From contig JAKAHW010000008.1 in the NCBI GenBank assembly GCA_021825285.1, positions 1 to 15,503 of the forward strand: a stretch of DNA of 15,503 nt, given 5' to 3'. The position numbers and the translations under genes are program-made. The notes beneath the pieces were generated by a model, which was not told where the DNA came from, searched no databases, and was given only the letters and a program-made list of their open reading frames with translations. Of the stretch, positions 13,941 through 15,503 are shown in pieces (positions within the stretch are counted from its first letter, which is position 1; every line of letters starts with the position of its first letter). This DNA is from a bacterium. Its GTDB lineage: Bacteria > Patescibacteria > Microgenomatia > Levybacterales > GWA1-39-11.

Positions 13941-15503
13941 TTAAACTACCCGGGAAAGCACGACACCTAGACTGACATGCGCATCGTCAGGATACCAGCG
14001 GCTCACGCCCGCACCCTCAAAGCCAAAGTGACCAACACCGACGAGGTCGCCACCCGACGTCCGCGTATTTGTCCAGGTATACATTCCTACAAGTAATCTT
14101 CTGTCATTGTTAAGTAAGTTAGCGGCTAGGTCATAAGTGACCTCTAGGGGTGTTTGTCTTGTAATTTTATTTAGCGGCAGTTCAGATAGAGCTTTTGCTG
14201 CTTCTCTCCAATCAGTTCCCATGACTTTTTCAAGATAACTTCTTCTAGCTTTAAAGTCATCTATAACATCCCTATATTTAGGTGGCACACTTACTCCATC
14301 AAAAACGACATTTTCTAAATAATCTGTAATTGCTTCAGTTTGTTGAAAATAATTTCTTCCGGTTGTTGAAGGAATAACTGTTTTGCCTACCAATGCCCAT
14401 CTTTTCTTCATGGTAGCTTTTTTATAAAAATCCTCATCCTTATACCAGCTTGTGTCGTAAAGAACTTTTCCTTTTTTTGCCCTCTTTAATTTGTCTTCGG
14501 CAAGACCTTGCATATGCGCCATAGTTAGGGGACTAGTTCTATCGATTTCCGGGCATCTTAGAATAAGAAACTGCCCTAATCCTCTCGCTCTTTCCAACTC
14601 TGCTTCTGTAAAAGGAATTTGTGGAATATCAGCTTCCGGAATTTCTACACCGTATACTTTTTTTATCATGTCAGGTCCTAAAAAGTCCGTGTCAAGGATC
14701 CTTTGGGCTCTTTCAATTGATGCTACATCCCTTGAACGGGATTCGGGTACTATTATTTGTGGTGCAGTGGTACTTTGTCGGTCAGATCCTCTTCTTTGAG
14801 AAGTTGGTTGAACCTCTTGGTATTCTACATGTCTTATTAGCTCTTCAAGTTTTGCCTTGTCTTCAGGTAGCTCAACTTTATTAGCGTAGTAGTAACGGAG
14901 TGCCTCTTGAATTGTACGGTTAATATCCCCGTTATAGAAGTTGAGAATAAAATCATGTACTCTTTTTGGCTCTACTCTGTCATCGAAAGAAAATTTTTGG
15001 GGTTGGTCAGCACCAATTCTTCTTTCGTTAACTAGCTCTTTTGCTGCTATATGGAACTCTTCATATCTTCCGACAATTTCATTTATTCCGGGAATTTCTT
15101 CCAATTGCTCTTGAAGAAGCGCATCGTCCCGGCTTGGTAAATATGCATCTTGGGAAACAGTTTCTATTTGCGGGGCAAGACCAAAAAGGGATTTTGTGGC
15201 GTATGAAAATGTTTCGGTTGGCAGATCGGTTGGAGCTTTTATGTACGTCCAACGTCTCAATTGGGCAGGGTCAATTACTTCTCTCCCTAAATACCCTTTT
15301 CCGGGAGGGTTCATAAGCGCGATAACCTTAGTCTTATCCCTGTCAACGGTTATTGCCTCAGATGCGTCTTCTGATAAGACAACGCTTTCCCCACGCTCAA
15401 GCGAATCAAGCACTTCATGAAGTCTAATCAGTACATTTGGGGACGCGGCATTATATTCATCAAGCACAATTACTTTTACCTTTCCTTCCTCTTGTCTTAG
15501 TCC
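13941..15503 (-). CDS. DGR target protein 2: MoxR-like AAA+ ATPase with variable C-terminus (N-terminus beyond window)
   Basis: This is a paralogue of target 1, entering the window at the Walker B strand (VIVLDEYNAASPNVL). It includes the sensor-1 strand VIALMNPPG and DPAQLRRW, then the charged linker, the target domain and a VR2-encoded C-terminus. Walker A and the start lie past base 15503. A GTG at 15467 is an internal valine of Walker B, not a start. Relative to TR, VR2 gives substitutions such as Asn to Asp, Gly, His, Ser, Arg or Tyr at the same positions as target 1, and also changes the Lys, Gln and Asp codons at the 5' edge. The end is the same LGVVLSRVV. Again no membrane segment is seen in the visible part. 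Confidence 0.92.
   Translation of the reverse strand, partial: GLRQEEGKVKVIVLDEYNAASPNVLIRLHEVLDSLERGESVVLSEDASEAITVDRDKTKVIALMNPPGKGYLGREVIDPAQLRRWTYIKAPTDLPTETFSYATKSLFGLAPQIETVSQDAYLPSRDDALLQEQLEEIPGINEIVGRYEEFHIAAKELVNERRIGADQPQKFSFDDRVEPKRVHDFILNFYNGDINRTIQEALRYYYANKVELPEDKAKLEELIRHVEYQEVQPTSQRRGSDRQSTTAPQIIVPESRSRDVASIERAQRILDTDFLGPDMIKKVYGVEIPEADIPQIPFTEAELERARGLGQFLILRCPEIDRTSPLTMAHMQGLAEDKLKRAKKGKVLYDTSWYKDEDFYKKATMKKRWALVGKTVIPSTTGRNYFQQTEAITDYLENVVFDGVSVPPKYRDVIDDFKARRSYLEKVMGTDWREAAKALSELPLNKITRQTPLEVTYDLAANLLNNDRRLLVGMYTWTNTRTSGGDLVGVGHFGFEGAGVSRWYPDDAHVSLGVVLSRVV
13951..14066 (-). repeat. DGR variable repeat 2 (VR2), 3' end of target 2
   Basis: VR2 aligns to TR over 116 bp with 19 substitutions, every one at a sense-strand adenine of TR. 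Thirteen of these positions are also substituted in VR1, often to a different base, which indicates independent diversification. Confidence 0.95.

Noticed and set aside
11469..15503. The two targets as an assembly duplication artefact
   Set aside because: They differ throughout the linker and C-terminal domains at both DNA and protein level, and their VRs carry different substitutions; only patches are identical.
1..15503. CRISPR array, tRNA, rRNA or insertion sequence
   Set aside because: I saw no regularly spaced repeats, tRNA-like cloverleaf, rRNA sequence or transposase. The only interspersed repeats are TR/VR, the short inverted repeats and the paralogous targets.

Overview
The window looks like a fragment of a Candidate Phyla Radiation (Patescibacteria) genome, possibly of the Microgenomates type. 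This is inferred from AT-rich compact coding, a VirB4-type secretion operon with a PrgI-family protein and small VirB2-like pilins, a diversity-generating retroelement (DGR) acting on AAA+ ATPases, and several genes that appear to be leaderless. UGA is used as a stop codon (for example VirB4, the VirB6-like gene and the 137-aa gene), so the UGA=Gly code of Gracilibacteria/Absconditabacteria does not apply.

Layout. (1) 1-2080: the 3' end of a lon protease gene, a small unrecognised soluble protein and two small membrane proteins. (2) 2081-4250: a single-HKD phospholipase D-like protein, an XRE-type repressor and an OLD-like ATPase with a TOPRIM/DUF4435-like C-terminus, possibly a small defence island. 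(3) 4283-9428, minus strand: a compact type IV secretion operon in the order pilin, pilin-VirB6 fusion, PrgI/VirB3-like, a VirB4 N-domain-like protein, VirB4 ATPase and M23 peptidase. Several genes overlap by 4-23 bp. The operon ends at an intrinsic terminator (4251-4269) and has a terminator-like hairpin in its own 5' leader (9462-9487). (4) 9568-15503: a complete DGR. It contains a template repeat (TR, 9618-9733), avd (minus), a reverse transcriptase (RT, plus) and two minus-strand target genes whose last ~40 codons are variable repeats (VR1 11479-11594, VR2 13951-14066). A 137-aa gene of unknown function lies between the targets.

The DGR is the main discovery. I aligned TR with both VRs base by base. 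VR1 has 19 substitutions, 18 of them at T on the plus strand (adenine in the coding sense). VR2 has 19 substitutions, all at such sites. This is the adenine-specific mutagenic-retrohoming signature. The targets are MoxR-like AAA+ ATPases with no visible signal peptide or membrane segment, so the diversified binding surface is probably intracellular.

The RT is read opposite to TR, avd and both VRs, and its 5' end overlaps that of avd by 15 bp. Small GC-rich hairpins lie at almost identical distances downstream of both VRs. The second target runs off the right edge of the window, so its N-terminal ATPase half is missing.
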